In this document: one piece after another, positions 33,305-42,720 of the stretch
Layout: each line of letters begins with the position of its first letter
How positions within the stretch are numbered: the first letter of the stretch is position 1
DNA from: Eubacteriales bacterium
Lineage (GTDB): Bacteria; Bacillota; Clostridia; Saccharofermentanales; Fastidiosipilaceae
Reading direction: 5' to 3'
DNA length: 44,918 nucleotides
Assembly (NCBI GenBank): GCA_030537565.1
Contig: JAUNVS010000008.1
Span: forward strand, 1-44,918
Notes under the pieces: model-generated
Databases searched by the model: none
Told to the model about the DNA's origin: nothing
What the model saw: the letters and a program-made list of their open reading frames with translations, nothing else
Position numbers and translations under genes: made by a program

Positions 33305-34687
33305 TCAGTCATTCTCTCGGTAGAGCTTGCGCAAGAGAGCCATGGTGGTGTCAAAGGGAATATCGATGTCGCGGCTGGCATACATGATGCGAAGATTCTT
33401 AACTTCCATCTGCTTAGCAAACCAGTAACCTGCGACGACCTCAGCGCCATAACTCTGGCGTTTCCCCTTACGTGCAAGATCGATGAGGAGGTTATCAATG
33501 TCGCGCCCGAGGGCTCGAATCCCCGCAATATCTTTATATCGGAGGATGCTCTTCACCAATCCCTTTGCCATCGAATTCTGATAAGCGACCTCGATCTGAG
33601 TGAGCGCCTTTTGGATCGCCGTTTGATCATCAGCGGCTCCGTGCAAAATCGTCACTGCAGCGGGATAGCAACGCTTAAGTAGCGAGAAAGAGACCTCGCC
33701 GCAGGGAACGAGCACCTGGCGCAGATAGGCGACCCCGGTCTTCGAGAGCGCGGCCCTGCAGAGAATCTGATAATTGACTGCATCCGCCTTTAGCGAACAG
33801 AAATCTAAGATGAATTCACGCTCAGATCCCGTATTTGGATCCTGGCCGATCGCCATCAGCTCTTCGTAATACGCCTTATCGAGGACGATGTCGACGAGGC
33901 TGAGATCACGATAAGCGAGGTAGGCTTTTACCGTCCGCTTAATCGCTTCAATCAGATATTCGTCGCTTGGCTTGACGAGACGCTCGCCACGCATGACCGA
34001 GAGGATTTCCTCCCAGAGCCGCTCGTGGTCAATGCGAGCTGGGATCAGATTCAAGGCGATGTGCTCGCTGATTCCCTTTCCATCACGCCCCTGAACGGTC
34101 GATGCCGCCCGCAAGAGCGCTTCGGTGTTAAACAGTTTCGTATCGATTGGAATTCCATCTGGCTTAGCGAGGACCTCGGCATGCTGAACTGCGTCGCGCG
34201 CTTCCTTATCCTGGAGGCTCTCGGCACGGTCGAGCAACTGCTCAAAGCTGAGGTCGATATCCTCGTCATCCAGATCGCTGAGCTGCTCACCAAACTTGGC
34301 CGCATGGGCTTCCTTTCCCTCCTCAGCGCGAGCCGAGAGGAGGACTTGCTTCAGGATCCACTTCGCATTGTGGTAATCCTTTTCTAGAAGCAGGACCCGC
34401 GGGAGTTGGCTGGCAGGAGCAACCTCGATGATCTCGTGGTCGACCTTACGCTCTTCGAGTGAAAAGCGCAGATCGAGTTTATCAGCAGCCGGGTATTCCG
34501 CATTATCCAAAATGTCGTGCAGCACGTGCAGATCCGTCGTACGGTCTGAGAACAGCACTAGGTCTTCGTGGGTGAGCATAAACTGCTCCAAGACACGCAA
34601 GCGCCCAGTGGCAAAGCCATACGACTGATCGTCCTTTGCTTCGCGACGCCATGTACGCGCTTTAATTTGCGATTTCCCGTTATACAT
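33305..34687 (-). CDS. atpC: V-type ATPase subunit C with an inserted segment
   Basis: A 460-residue subunit that links the axle to the membrane rotor. The family is recognised from YGFATGRLRVLEQFML, LEKDYHNAKWILK and LDKAYYEELM. Typical C subunits have about 330-350 residues; here roughly 90 extra residues (about 120-212), rich in Asp, Glu and Lys, separate the first and second helical repeats. No frameshift is needed, and the operon order is intact, so it is a real insertion rather than an assembly fault. AGGAAAGAG lies before the ATG. It starts 21 nt after atpE. Confidence 0.9.
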   Translation of the reverse strand: MYNGKSQIKARTWRREAKDDQSYGFATGRLRVLEQFMLTHEDLVLFSDRTTDLHVLHDILDNAEYPAADKLDLRFSLEERKVDHEIIEVAPASQLPRVLLLEKDYHNAKWILKQVLLSARAEEGKEAHAAKFGEQLSDLDDEDIDLSFEQLLDRAESLQDKEARDAVQHAEVLAKPDGIPIDTKLFNTEALLRAASTVQGRDGKGISEHIALNLIPARIDHERLWEEILSVMRGERLVKPSDEYLIEAIKRTVKAYLAYRDLSLVDIVLDKAYYEELMAIGQDPNTGSEREFILDFCSLKADAVNYQILCRAALSKTGVAYLRQVLVPCGEVSFSLLKRCYPAAVTILHGAADDQTAIQKALTQIEVAYQNSMAKGLVKSILRYKDIAGIRALGRDIDNLLIDLARKGKRQSYGAEVVAGYWFAKQMEVKNLRIMYASRDIDIPFDTTMALLRKLYREND

Positions 34688-34708
34688 TTACTACTCTTTC
34701 CTGCCTAA

Positions 34709-35290
34709 TCACTGGGCCGACGCACTGCCATAGAGAATCTTGGCAATCTCGGTAATCTCAGTTTCCAACGTTTTATTGAGCAAATCCGTAAATGTCATCG
34801 AGCTGCTGACCTTACCCTGACGGAGGACGATACCGCCCTCAAAATTGCCAGGCTCCGAGACGGCGCGAATCTTGACATCGGCCGCCTCAACGAGGCGCTG
34901 TTTTAAGCCCTGGTCGGCTGCAGATAGGGTTAGTTCGGCCCCATCTTCAGCTTCTTGCTTAATCAAGTCGAGGTAGAGCTGGAACTTCTCTGATTCGGGG
35001 AGGTCTTGGAGGCGTTTAAGAGCCTCCTCCTTTACCTTTCGAATCAATTCATTCTTCGCCTGGAGGGAGATGCGTCTCGCCTCCATCGCAGTTTCAGACT
35101 TCTTACGGGCGGTTTCGCTCATACGCAGGCGCTCAGATTCAGTCTCGAAATCGGACTGACCCTGCTTCAGCGCTTCTTCCGTGGCTTCACGGATCCGCTT
35201 CGCCTGGCGTTCGGCCTCAGCGATGATCGCATCCGCTTTCGCCTGCGCATCACTGAGTACTTTTTCTCGAATTTTATTAATTCCGTCCAT
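34709..35290 (-). CDS. atpE: V-type ATPase subunit E (peripheral stalk)
   Basis: A 193-residue peripheral stalk subunit: a long charged helix rich in Ala, Glu, Lys and Arg (about 1-100) followed by a small globular end containing GGIVLRQGKV. It pairs with the G/H-type subunit encoded at the head of the operon to hold the head still. AGGGGGA lies 7 nt before the ATG. Confidence 0.93.
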   Translation of the reverse strand: MDGINKIREKVLSDAQAKADAIIAEAERQAKRIREATEEALKQGQSDFETESERLRMSETARKKSETAMEARRISLQAKNELIRKVKEEALKRLQDLPESEKFQLYLDLIKQEAEDGAELTLSAADQGLKQRLVEAADVKIRAVSEPGNFEGGIVLRQGKVSSSMTFTDLLNKTLETEITEIAKILYGSASAQ

Positions 35291-35349
35291 TCCATTTCCC
35301 CCTATAAAGCTGCCGCGCTATGCGTGGCCGTCACATTCACCGAGGGAGA

Positions 35350-35883
<534 letters not shown>

Positions 35884-35934
35884 CTAAAATCGAAAATTTA
35901 TTTCAGTCGGCCTATGTGACCGGAACTGCATGAC

Positions 35935-38145
35935 CTAAGCGCGTTTTAGCGCTGAGTTAACGGGGATCTGCAGCTGCGGATCCTTCGCATAGTCGACGAC
36001 GACATACTCGGTCGGAACCTCGAAAGGTTTAAAGGGCTGACCGCCGCCCTGATAGAAGCGTCCGAAGAATTCAACGTACTGCAGACGCGTCGTGTGGATA
36101 TAGGCCGATAGGGCACTGAGCGCGAAGTTGATGATGTGGCCGAAGACCCAGATCAGGAGCATCGCGACAAAGCCGAGGATCGTCATCTTCTTCTCGACCG
36201 GCATGATTGCAAGCGTATTAACGACCATCGCAATAACGCTGGTGGCGAGAGCGAGGGCGAGGATACGCGTGTACGACATCATCTCTGAGAAGAAACTTGT
36301 GATGTCATAGAGCTTCAGCAGGCCTTTGAAAAGACGAACGATGGGATTCTTACTATCACAGGGTGATAAGAGAACGATGACGAGGCAGGCAGCGATAGCC
36401 AGATAGCCGAAGTACTTCGAATCGATTGGCAACTGTCCCTGCTTTGCGAGGAGAAGCCCTGCAAGGGAAAGGAAGATGATGTACCAGGGGAAGACTTCCG
36501 TAAACGCCGAGCGTTTATTACCCGTCACACAGAGCATGTACATGTTATTCGCCATGGCGATAAATAGGTGAATGATGCCGAAGATGACCGAGAAGACCAT
36601 CAATTTGACCGGATTCGTCATCGGGTCAAACCACATCAGACGCTCGAGGGGATTTCCCGGTGGATTCGCACCACCAATGTGGAAGACTTTAATCAAAGAA
36701 CTAATGGTGTTCCCGAAGAAGCCGCCGAAGAGCGCTCCCCAGATGATCGAGGAGATCCCGCAGAGGAAGAAGACGGTACACATCTTCCGCATCGAGCGGC
36801 CCTCAGTTTTAAAGACCCAGAGAATCAGGGCCATGAGGACTGAGAGGATCAGACCATAGCCAACGTCACTGAGCATCATTCCGAAGAAGAAGACATAGGT
36901 CGGTGCCATGATCACGGTCGGATCGATGTCGACACCAGGCTTCGGTAGGGCGAAGGTCGAGATGACCTCTTCAAAGGGCTGAGCCCACTTGGGGTTCTCG
37001 AGGAGGACTGGATAATCCTCTTCCGTCGTCGCCAGACGGCGCTCGACCGCCAGCGGATAGCGCTGGCAAATCAGCTCGATAATCTGATCGGCGCGGCGCT
37101 GGGGAACATAGCCCTCTAGCACAAAGATCGAAGAGGTCTGAGCGATCATCTGAAGCGTCTCGAGCCGAGACTTCTGAACGCGATAAAAATCGGAGAGATT
37201 TTCGAAATCCTCACGGTACTTCGCGAAATCTTCCAGATTTTGCTTCGCGACCTCGATCTCACGCTTGAGGCCCTCAACGGTCTGCTTACGCTCCTCGAGA
37301 GCGAGGGCATAGCGTCCCTTATACTCATCATCGATCGAGGGCAGTGATTTAAAACCATTCTGACCTGCAATCCGAGCGATCGTCTCCGCTTCACTACGCT
37401 CAGCGGCGAGGAGGACGACAGCGCCCTCGTCAATCTTCTTCAATATTTCAAAGGAATAAGCGCTCTGTTCAGCTTCCTGAAGCGCAAGTTCGATATCGTT
37501 AATCGACTCCGTCGTCAGGACCGTTCCGACGTAGACAGCGACGTGCTCTGTCCCCTGCTGATATTCGCCACTGCGACTGAGGAGGTGCGGCAGCTCCAGA
37601 TCCCGGTAGAACTCAATTTCTTCTCGGCGCTGATAGGCCTTAGACAAATCAAGTTCGAGGTGACGGAGTTTCTGCTCTTCGTCCTCAAATTCGCGCATAC
37701 GGCGCTGGATCTCTTCCTGGCGTGCAGCAAGCTCTGCAAAGGCACGAGCACTGACGACGCGACGGTGATGGAAGAGGCCCTCTTTTCGTGGTGCGAGATT
37801 GGCCGAGAGTTCAACTGCGGCATCGAGGCGGTCCATAAGGCGCTGACACTCCGCAACAAGACGGGGATAATCCGTCATGCTGCGACTGAGGAGGCCCTCA
37901 TCTTGGTTCTCCGGATCGGAAAGCTGCGCCATACGAGTCCGGAAGGCTTCGTGGAAGTCCAAACCAGGGATCTCGATGCGGTACTCGTGACCGATCATCT
38001 CAAGCTGACGTGATTGGATCTCAGCTTCGAGGCTCTCGTTTCGGCGAACGTCGATGGCGCCCAATTTAGAAAGGGCGTTAACCACGCTCGACATATCGCT
38101 CTGGGCACCGACGAAGGTGATGTGTTCCATCTTAGCGATTGCCAC
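35935..38145 (-). CDS. atpI: V-type ATPase subunit I (membrane stator)
   Basis: A 736-residue subunit: a cytoplasmic half (about 1-385) with coiled-coil Glu/Arg-rich hairpins, then a membrane half with about eight helices (390-700) that carries ions past the rotor. Family marks: AKMEHITFVG, PLLF-like membrane blocks, MMSYTRILALALAT with the Arg needed for ion passage, and LSAYIHTTRLQYVEFFGRFY. I prefer the GTG at 38145, giving the usual (M)AIAKM start with AGGAG 11 nt upstream; a GTG three codons earlier is possible. It overlaps the previous gene by 14 nt. Confidence 0.93.
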   Translation of the reverse strand: MAIAKMEHITFVGAQSDMSSVVNALSKLGAIDVRRNESLEAEIQSRQLEMIGHEYRIEIPGLDFHEAFRTRMAQLSDPENQDEGLLSRSMTDYPRLVAECQRLMDRLDAAVELSANLAPRKEGLFHHRRVVSARAFAELAARQEEIQRRMREFEDEEQKLRHLELDLSKAYQRREEIEFYRDLELPHLLSRSGEYQQGTEHVAVYVGTVLTTESINDIELALQEAEQSAYSFEILKKIDEGAVVLLAAERSEAETIARIAGQNGFKSLPSIDDEYKGRYALALEERKQTVEGLKREIEVAKQNLEDFAKYREDFENLSDFYRVQKSRLETLQMIAQTSSIFVLEGYVPQRRADQIIELICQRYPLAVERRLATTEEDYPVLLENPKWAQPFEEVISTFALPKPGVDIDPTVIMAPTYVFFFGMMLSDVGYGLILSVLMALILWVFKTEGRSMRKMCTVFFLCGISSIIWGALFGGFFGNTISSLIKVFHIGGANPPGNPLERLMWFDPMTNPVKLMVFSVIFGIIHLFIAMANNMYMLCVTGNKRSAFTEVFPWYIIFLSLAGLLLAKQGQLPIDSKYFGYLAIAACLVIVLLSPCDSKNPIVRLFKGLLKLYDITSFFSEMMSYTRILALALATSVIAMVVNTLAIMPVEKKMTILGFVAMLLIWVFGHIINFALSALSAYIHTTRLQYVEFFGRFYQGGGQPFKPFEVPTEYVVVDYAKDPQLQIPVNSALKRA

Positions 38146-38461
38146 GAACGTCACGACTCCTCTCTACAACATAGTCAACAGCCGCGGGAACCTGCGCCAA
38201 CCAACGGCGGTAGTCCTCACGGGTCGAGGTTTTGAACGTCTCGATATTGCTTCGCTGTTCTTCTGCCTGTTCGCGCTCCAAAGTTTGGCGCAAATCACTT
38301 CGCTGTTTCTGCAGCTCAGAACTGAACTCAGACTGACGTTGATTCGCTTCGCGACGCGCCGCTTCGACGCGCTCTCGCGCAGCCTCCTGGGCGGCATCAA
38401 GCAGAGCCTTCGCTTCGGCTTCGATTTCTTCAATACTCGCAATGAGATTATTGTTTGCCAA
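38132..38461 (-). CDS. atpH: V-type ATPase subunit G/H (NtpF-like peripheral stalk)
   Basis: A 109-residue helical protein, nearly all Ala, Glu, Arg and Gln in coiled-coil rhythm (AEAKALLDAAQEAARERVEA). It pairs with subunit E in the peripheral stalk. The start is the TTG at 38461, with GAGAGGG 7 nt upstream; a GTG 21 nt earlier has no ribosome binding site. It heads the operon whose order (G/H-I-K-E-C-F-A-B-D) equals ntpFIKECGABD of E. hirae. Confidence 0.85.
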   Translation of the reverse strand: MANNNLIASIEEIEAEAKALLDAAQEAARERVEAARREANQRQSEFSSELQKQRSDLRQTLEREQAEEQRSNIETFKTSTREDYRRWLAQVPAAVDYVVERSRDVRGNR

Positions 38462-38598
38462 AGACCTGCCCTCTCTTTCCACAATAATCGTAAGAATTCC
38501 GACATTTCTCTTGGCTGCGATTCAACGAGCGAACTCAATCGCACATACGCCGTAAGCCTGCTGTGAAAATCGTTAAAGCCAAGGGCAAATTACCGCAA

Positions 38599-38627
38599 AT
38601 CTTACATGAATAACGACATGATAACAA
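38599..38627 (-). promoter_or_regulatory. Candidate promoter of the V-ATPase operon
   Basis: On the minus strand TTGTTA (38622-38627) and TAAGAT (38599-38604) are 17 bp apart; each matches consensus at four of six bases. The leader to the first codon would be about 130 nt. Confidence 0.45.
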
Positions 38628-38813
38628 AGAACACCCCCTCTGGGGGTAAAATTTTTAGAGATTTCGTTGAAAAACAAGTCCGTTTTCCGCTTTTATCTGC
38701 GTGCTGATAAAAAATTAACATTAAGTCAGAAACTGTGACGGAGATCTCTTTTTTATCAATATGTATGTCTCCGACAATCTGCATAATAGTTTCACCGTTG
38801 TAGGTAGTCGCAA

Positions 38814-38843
38814 CTTACATCTTCTGAAAAAATGCGCTAAAAT
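38814..38843 (+). promoter_or_regulatory. Candidate promoter of the DtxR-like gene
   Basis: CTTACA (38814-38819) and TAAAAT (38838-38843) are 18 bp apart. The palindrome ATGGCGCCAT follows 1 nt after the -10 box, where a repressor could block start. Confidence 0.4.
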
Positions 38844-38976
38844 AATGGCGCCATAAAGATCTGGCAAACGAGGGGAAATTGACTGAAAATGGCTGAACTA
38901 ATCCCAGTCGAGATGGCTGCGATTAGCCGAGTTTTCGACCATCTCCCCCAGTAAACCGTATTAGAAAGGAGCTTCT

Positions 38977-39360
38977 ATGAATTCGTCGAGTAAAGATTAC
39001 TTGGAAAATATTCTCATCTTAACTGAACGAAATGGCCGAGTCCGCTCCGTCGACCTCGCCCGCCAGATGGGCTACTCGAAGCCGAGCATCAGCCGTGCAG
39101 TTCACTTGCTTGAAGATGACGGATATTTAGAGATTGCTCAGAACGGTAATATTCTTTTGACGGAACTCGGTTATAAAACGGCTAATGCCATTTATGAACG
39201 CCACCTGTTCCTCTCGAAACTCTTTATTACCCTCGGTGTTAATCCCGACACTGCCAGCGAAGATGCTGGTCGTACTGGTCATGCAATTTCTGAAGAAACC
39301 TATCAAGCGATGTTGCGACACGTCCCTCAACTCGTAAAAGAGCTTGGATTTGAAGTCTAA
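38977..39360 (+). CDS. Small DtxR/MntR-like regulator lacking two metal ligands
   Basis: A 127-residue protein with a winged-helix N-terminus (SKDYLENILIL, then recognition helix YSKPSISRAVHLL) and a dimerisation part LLTELGYKTANAIYERHLFLSKLF. MntR binds Mn2+ through Asp8, Glu11, His77, Glu99, Glu102 and His103. Here Asp7, Glu10, His76 and His102 are kept but the two Glu positions are Gly98 and Gly101 (AGRTGH). DtxR's Cys102/Glu105 are likewise absent. There is no SH3-like third domain. It may respond to another metal or to none. AAGGAG lies 5 nt before the ATG; a terminator follows. Confidence 0.85.
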   Translation: MNSSSKDYLENILILTERNGRVRSVDLARQMGYSKPSISRAVHLLEDDGYLEIAQNGNILLTELGYKTANAIYERHLFLSKLFITLGVNPDTASEDAGRTGHAISEETYQAMLRHVPQLVKELGFEV

Positions 39361-39385
39361 ACGAGAACATCTGAATCTGAACGAG

Positions 39386-39420
39386 AGCGCCACCACTGTA
39401 TGGGGTGGCGCTTTTGCTTT
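39386..39420 (+). terminator. Terminator of the DtxR-like gene
   Basis: A 9-bp stem AGCGCCACC/GGTGGCGCT with a 9-nt loop, followed by TTTGCTTT. Confidence 0.85.
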
Positions 39421-39424
39421 GTCG

Positions 39425-39463
39425 AAAAATAAAGAAGCCCAACTCATTGTGAGCTGAGCTTCT
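39425..39463 (-). terminator. Terminator of the sugar ABC transporter operon
   Basis: On the minus strand a 13-bp stem (39451-39463 with 39433-39445, two G-U pairs) and a 5-nt loop are followed by TTTATTTTT. Confidence 0.82.
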
Positions 39464-39490
39464 CGGTGAGAGCAGAAGTTCAGGCTGGGG

Positions 39491-40330
39491 TCAGCCTTTG
39501 ATCCCCGAGGCGGTACTGCCTTCCATGAAGTAGCGCTGAAGAAAGGCGAAGACGACGACCATCGGGATAATCGATATCGCAGCGGCGGCCATCATCGCGG
39601 GCCAGTTCATGCCGACTGAAGTCGTGAACTGGCTGAGACCGATCGAGATAGTCCAGAGTTCAGGTTTCTTCAAGTAGATCAGGGGGCCCATGAAGTCGGT
39701 CCACGACCAGACGAAGGCGAAGATGCCGACAGTAACGAGGGCTGGACGAATCAGCGGATAAGCGATCCGCCAGAAGATCTGACCCTCACTGGCGCCATCG
39801 ATGCGGCCGGCTTCCATGAGTTCATCGGGGACCCTCATGAAGAACTGCCGCAGGAGGAAGACGAAGTAGCCCTTTCCGAGGAAGTCCTGGGCAACGAGGG
39901 GGATGACTGTGTTGACGAGCCCGAGCTTCGACCAGGTGGCATAGAGCGGAATCATCGTCAGCGTAAATGGAAGCATCATCGTTGCGAGGACGAGGATAAA
40001 GACTTTATCCCGCCCACGCCAGCGCAGTTTACCGAAGGCATAGGCGACCATCGGGGAGACGAGGACGTTGCCAAGCATAGCGAGAAAGGCGATTTTAATC
40101 GTATTCCAAATGTAGTGGAGGAAGGGGATTTCTGTAATCGCAAGCTTATAGTTCTCCCACTGGACTGGCCGAGGAATCCACTCGGGTGGATAGACGAAAA
40201 CGCGGTTTTGTTCCTTTAGCGAAGTGGAGAGAATCCAGACGAAGGGCAGGAGGAAGAAGACCGTCATCAAGGCCAAAATCAGGTATTTAATGAAGGCGCG
40301 GAAACGCTTCCTGAGGCGATCTTTAAGCAT
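39491..40330 (-). CDS. Sugar ABC transporter permease (MalG/CUT1 type)
   Basis: A 279-residue inner-membrane permease with six helices. The EAA motif that contacts the ATPase is seen as ELMEAGRIDGASEGQIFWRIA with the conserved Gly. The C-terminus ends with the typical FMEGSTASGIKG of this class. It overlaps the first permease gene by 8 nt (ATGCTTAA), so the two are coupled. Substrate is not readable from the sequence; the class takes up oligosaccharides or glycerol-phosphate. Confidence 0.95.
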   Translation of the reverse strand: MLKDRLRKRFRAFIKYLILALMTVFFLLPFVWILSTSLKEQNRVFVYPPEWIPRPVQWENYKLAITEIPFLHYIWNTIKIAFLAMLGNVLVSPMVAYAFGKLRWRGRDKVFILVLATMMLPFTLTMIPLYATWSKLGLVNTVIPLVAQDFLGKGYFVFLLRQFFMRVPDELMEAGRIDGASEGQIFWRIAYPLIRPALVTVGIFAFVWSWTDFMGPLIYLKKPELWTISIGLSQFTTSVGMNWPAMMAAAAISIIPMVVVFAFLQRYFMEGSTASGIKG

Positions 40331-41279
40331 CGTAATTCACCCACTTTCTCGTTGTTTTGAAGAGGATGAGGGTGATCAAGAGAACAAAGACAAACATCAG
40401 AACGGCGAGGGCCGAGGCGTAACCGAAGTGAAGTTTATTAAAGGCGTTGTTGTAGATGTTGACGGCATAGAAGAGGAGGCTATCTTTGTAGCCACCTAGG
40501 CTACCGGATGCCTTTCGATTCGCCATCGCGATGATGTACGTCGCGGTAAAGGCATTAAAACTGGCGATGACACCATTGATGATCTGGAAGAGGGTCAGGC
40601 CAGAGAGCATCGGCCAAGTGATGTGCCAGAACTGGGTCCATGAATTCGCGCCATCGAGGTCCATAGATTCGTAATAGTCGCGTGGTATCTCCCCCATTCC
40701 CGACAAGTAGACGATGATCGTCGTCCCAGCAGTCCAAAGTCCCATGAGAATGATCGCAGGCTTCGACCACTCGGCGGAGAGCAACCATAGCGGCTGCGGC
40801 AATCCAAAGAAGCGCAAAAAGGCATTGACCAGTCCATATTCCGGATTAAGAAGCCAAAGCCAAACGAGTGAAGCGGCAGCTGGCGAGACCAGCGTCGGCA
40901 GATACCAGGCAGTTCGATAGAATCCACGACCTCGAACCCGTTGGTGGAGCAAAACGGCGCAAAAGATCGAAAAGGCGAGTTGAATCGTCACCCCAACGAA
41001 GAGAAGGTAGAGGGAGTTATTAACCGAACGGATAAAGGTCTTATCCGGTGAAAGAATCTTCATGTAATGCTTCAGGCCTACGTACTTCGGGGGCTTCACC
41101 AAATTATGGCGCATAAAACTGAAGTAAAACGATGAGACAATCGGATAAAGATTGAGTAGGACAAAGCCCAAAAACCATGGGCTTAAAAATAAATAAGCCA
41201 AGCGCCTCTGAGGCTTCAATGGATCCCAGCGGCGCTCCGATTTCTGGGAGGTTTGCTCCAGCTGAAGGGGCTGATTCAT
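40323..41279 (-). CDS. Sugar ABC transporter permease (MalF/CUT1 type)
   Basis: A 318-residue inner-membrane permease with six helices. The Pro-rich start of the first helix is AYLFLSPWFLGFVLLNLYPI; the EAA-loop is ESMDLDGANSWTQFWHITWPML, with the conserved Gly replaced at a near position. AGGAGG lies 9 nt before the ATG. It pairs with the MalG-like permease. The operon has no ATPase gene, which is usual for CUT1 systems served by a shared MsmK-like ATPase encoded elsewhere. Confidence 0.95.
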   Translation of the reverse strand: MNQPLQLEQTSQKSERRWDPLKPQRRLAYLFLSPWFLGFVLLNLYPIVSSFYFSFMRHNLVKPPKYVGLKHYMKILSPDKTFIRSVNNSLYLLFVGVTIQLAFSIFCAVLLHQRVRGRGFYRTAWYLPTLVSPAAASLVWLWLLNPEYGLVNAFLRFFGLPQPLWLLSAEWSKPAIILMGLWTAGTTIIVYLSGMGEIPRDYYESMDLDGANSWTQFWHITWPMLSGLTLFQIINGVIASFNAFTATYIIAMANRKASGSLGGYKDSLLFYAVNIYNNAFNKLHFGYASALAVLMFVFVLLITLILFKTTRKWVNYDA

Positions 41280-41299
41280 CGAGATGACCTCCTAATCAT

Positions 41300-41332
41300 A
41301 AAAAGGCAGGGAGAGGGTCTCCCCTCCCTGTC
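41300..41332 (-). terminator. Internal terminator/attenuator between binding-protein and permease genes
   Basis: On the minus strand GACAGGGAG pairs with CTCCCTGCC, continued by an inner 3-bp helix after a bulge, and is followed by TTTTT. It lies between the binding-protein stop and the permease start, which would give more binding protein than permease mRNA. Confidence 0.75.
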
Positions 41333-41352
41333 TCAAATACTCTGTGATATAA

Positions 41353-42645
41353 CTACTCGCTCTTAACTTCTTCAACCTGGTCTGCAAGCTCAGCAGCGAC
41401 GACCTCATAGGCCTCGTGAGGATCCTGGTCACCAGCGAAGACGGATTCTTCCGCCTTACGAAGCTGCCTGACCAGTTCACTGAGGAAGGCAACGGACGGG
41501 CCGGACTTCGGATTACCATTCAGGACAACATCAATAAAGGGACGCAGCTCTGGCGCTTCCTTATCGATGCGCTCGGAACGCATGGCGGTATACGAGGAGG
41601 GCAGGGAACCCTTTGCAATACAAAAATCGAGATAGTGCTGATCCTCTTTTAACCACGAGATAAACTTAAAGCAGGCCTCCGCCTTTTCAGACTTACCGTT
41701 GATCATCAGCATGCCCGCTGAGGTCTCGGCGACATCCGCGAATTCTGGGTGCTTCTCGCTCCCCGGAAGCGGCACGACGCCCCACTCAAAATCAGCTGGC
41801 GCATAGTCTTTAATAAAGGTTGGATACCACTCACCCTCGATGGCGAATGCAACCTTACCCTGGAAAAAGGGGTTCTCTGGCGAGTCGTAGGCACCGAAGC
41901 CAGACTTAAATTTCGTGACTTCATCGCGGCCAAATTCACTATAGTACTGATCCTTATATGCGAGATACTCTTCCCAAGCCTCGGATGGCATACCCAGTTC
42001 TTTTTTCTCCGAATCCCAGAGGTAGGCACCGTACTTATGAGCCATCAGGGATGCTTCGATCCATGGGAAGTCTGGAACGTAACCGAGGCGCGTATAGCTG
42101 TCACCCTCTTTTGTCGCAATCGCCTTACACTGCTCAAACATTTCCTCGAGAGTCTTCGGTGCTTCAAATCCGTGCTCTGCGAGAATCTTCTTATTGTAGA
42201 AGAGGGCGAAAATGTCCATCGTATAGGGGATGCCGTAAATATTATCGTCGACCGTAACGATGTCGATCTCCGACTTAACTGAATTTTCGAGATCCATGCC
42301 CGAGGACTCAATGAGATCGTTTAAGGGACGGAGGAGCCCCGCATTTCCCCACTGATTCGCCATGAAGTCCATGTTATAGACCATGTCCGGACCATCGGAA
42401 CCCGTGAGGGCAGTCAGGAGTGCATCGCGGCTCTGAGAATCGAGGACATCGACCTCAACCTCATCCTGAGATGCATTGAACTCATCGATATATCCCTTTA
42501 ACTTCTTCGCTTCGTCACCAGTCCAACCGTGCCAGAAACTAATCTTCGTTTTCTCCGCCGCACGACTATGCTGCATCGGAACAAGTGCGAGGGAAAATGC
42601 CAAACTGGCGCCGATCACAAGACTCAACACACGTTTAAATTTCAT
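41353..42645 (-). CDS. Sugar ABC transporter binding protein without lipobox
   Basis: A 430-residue extracellular binding protein of the CUT1 class (MalE/UgpB-like): ISFWHGWTGDEAKKLK near the start, a DGPDMVYN segment, YGIPYTMDIFALFYNKK and a GEWYPTF segment. The signal peptide (about 1-30) ends MQHSRAAEK and contains no Cys, so it is not a lipoprotein; Gram-positive binding proteins usually are, to stay at the membrane. GGCGG/AAAGG lies before the ATG. First gene of the operon, with a good promoter and a hairpin after its stop. Confidence 0.93.
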   Translation of the reverse strand: MKFKRVLSLVIGASLAFSLALVPMQHSRAAEKTKISFWHGWTGDEAKKLKGYIDEFNASQDEVEVDVLDSQSRDALLTALTGSDGPDMVYNMDFMANQWGNAGLLRPLNDLIESSGMDLENSVKSEIDIVTVDDNIYGIPYTMDIFALFYNKKILAEHGFEAPKTLEEMFEQCKAIATKEGDSYTRLGYVPDFPWIEASLMAHKYGAYLWDSEKKELGMPSEAWEEYLAYKDQYYSEFGRDEVTKFKSGFGAYDSPENPFFQGKVAFAIEGEWYPTFIKDYAPADFEWGVVPLPGSEKHPEFADVAETSAGMLMINGKSEKAEACFKFISWLKEDQHYLDFCIAKGSLPSSYTAMRSERIDKEAPELRPFIDVVLNGNPKSGPSVAFLSELVRQLRKAEESVFAGDQDPHEAYEVVAAELADQVEEVKSE

Positions 42646-42664
42646 CGATTACCGCCTTTCTCAA

Positions 42665-42680
42665 GAATGCTTCTGCATTC
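42665..42680 (-). promoter_or_regulatory. Small palindrome near the transporter transcription start
   Basis: GAATGC-TTCT-GCATTC is a perfect 6-4-6 inverted repeat lying about 12 nt downstream of the -10 box, in the place where a sugar repressor would bind. No regulator gene lies close by. Confidence 0.45.
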
Positions 42681-42691
42681 ATTCAGATCTC

Positions 42692-42720
42692 ATAGTAATA
42701 GAATGCCTCTCTGCCGTCAA
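42692..42720 (-). promoter_or_regulatory. Promoter of the sugar ABC transporter operon
   Basis: On the minus strand TTGACG (42715-42720) and TACTAT (42692-42697) are 17 bp apart. Confidence 0.6.

Larger units (their letters stand above)
38462..38976. other. 515-bp divergent intergenic region between the V-ATPase operon and the DtxR-like gene
   Basis: No gene was found here. It is A/T-rich compared with its neighbours and holds the two candidate promoters listed separately, a 6-bp hairpin ACCCCC-TCT-GGGGGT at 38633-38647 just upstream of the minus-strand -35 box, and a perfect 10-bp palindrome ATGGCGCCAT at 38845-38854 just after the plus-strand -10 box. The palindromes could be regulator sites, for example for the DtxR-like protein, but nothing in the sequence proves this. 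Confidence 0.5.
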
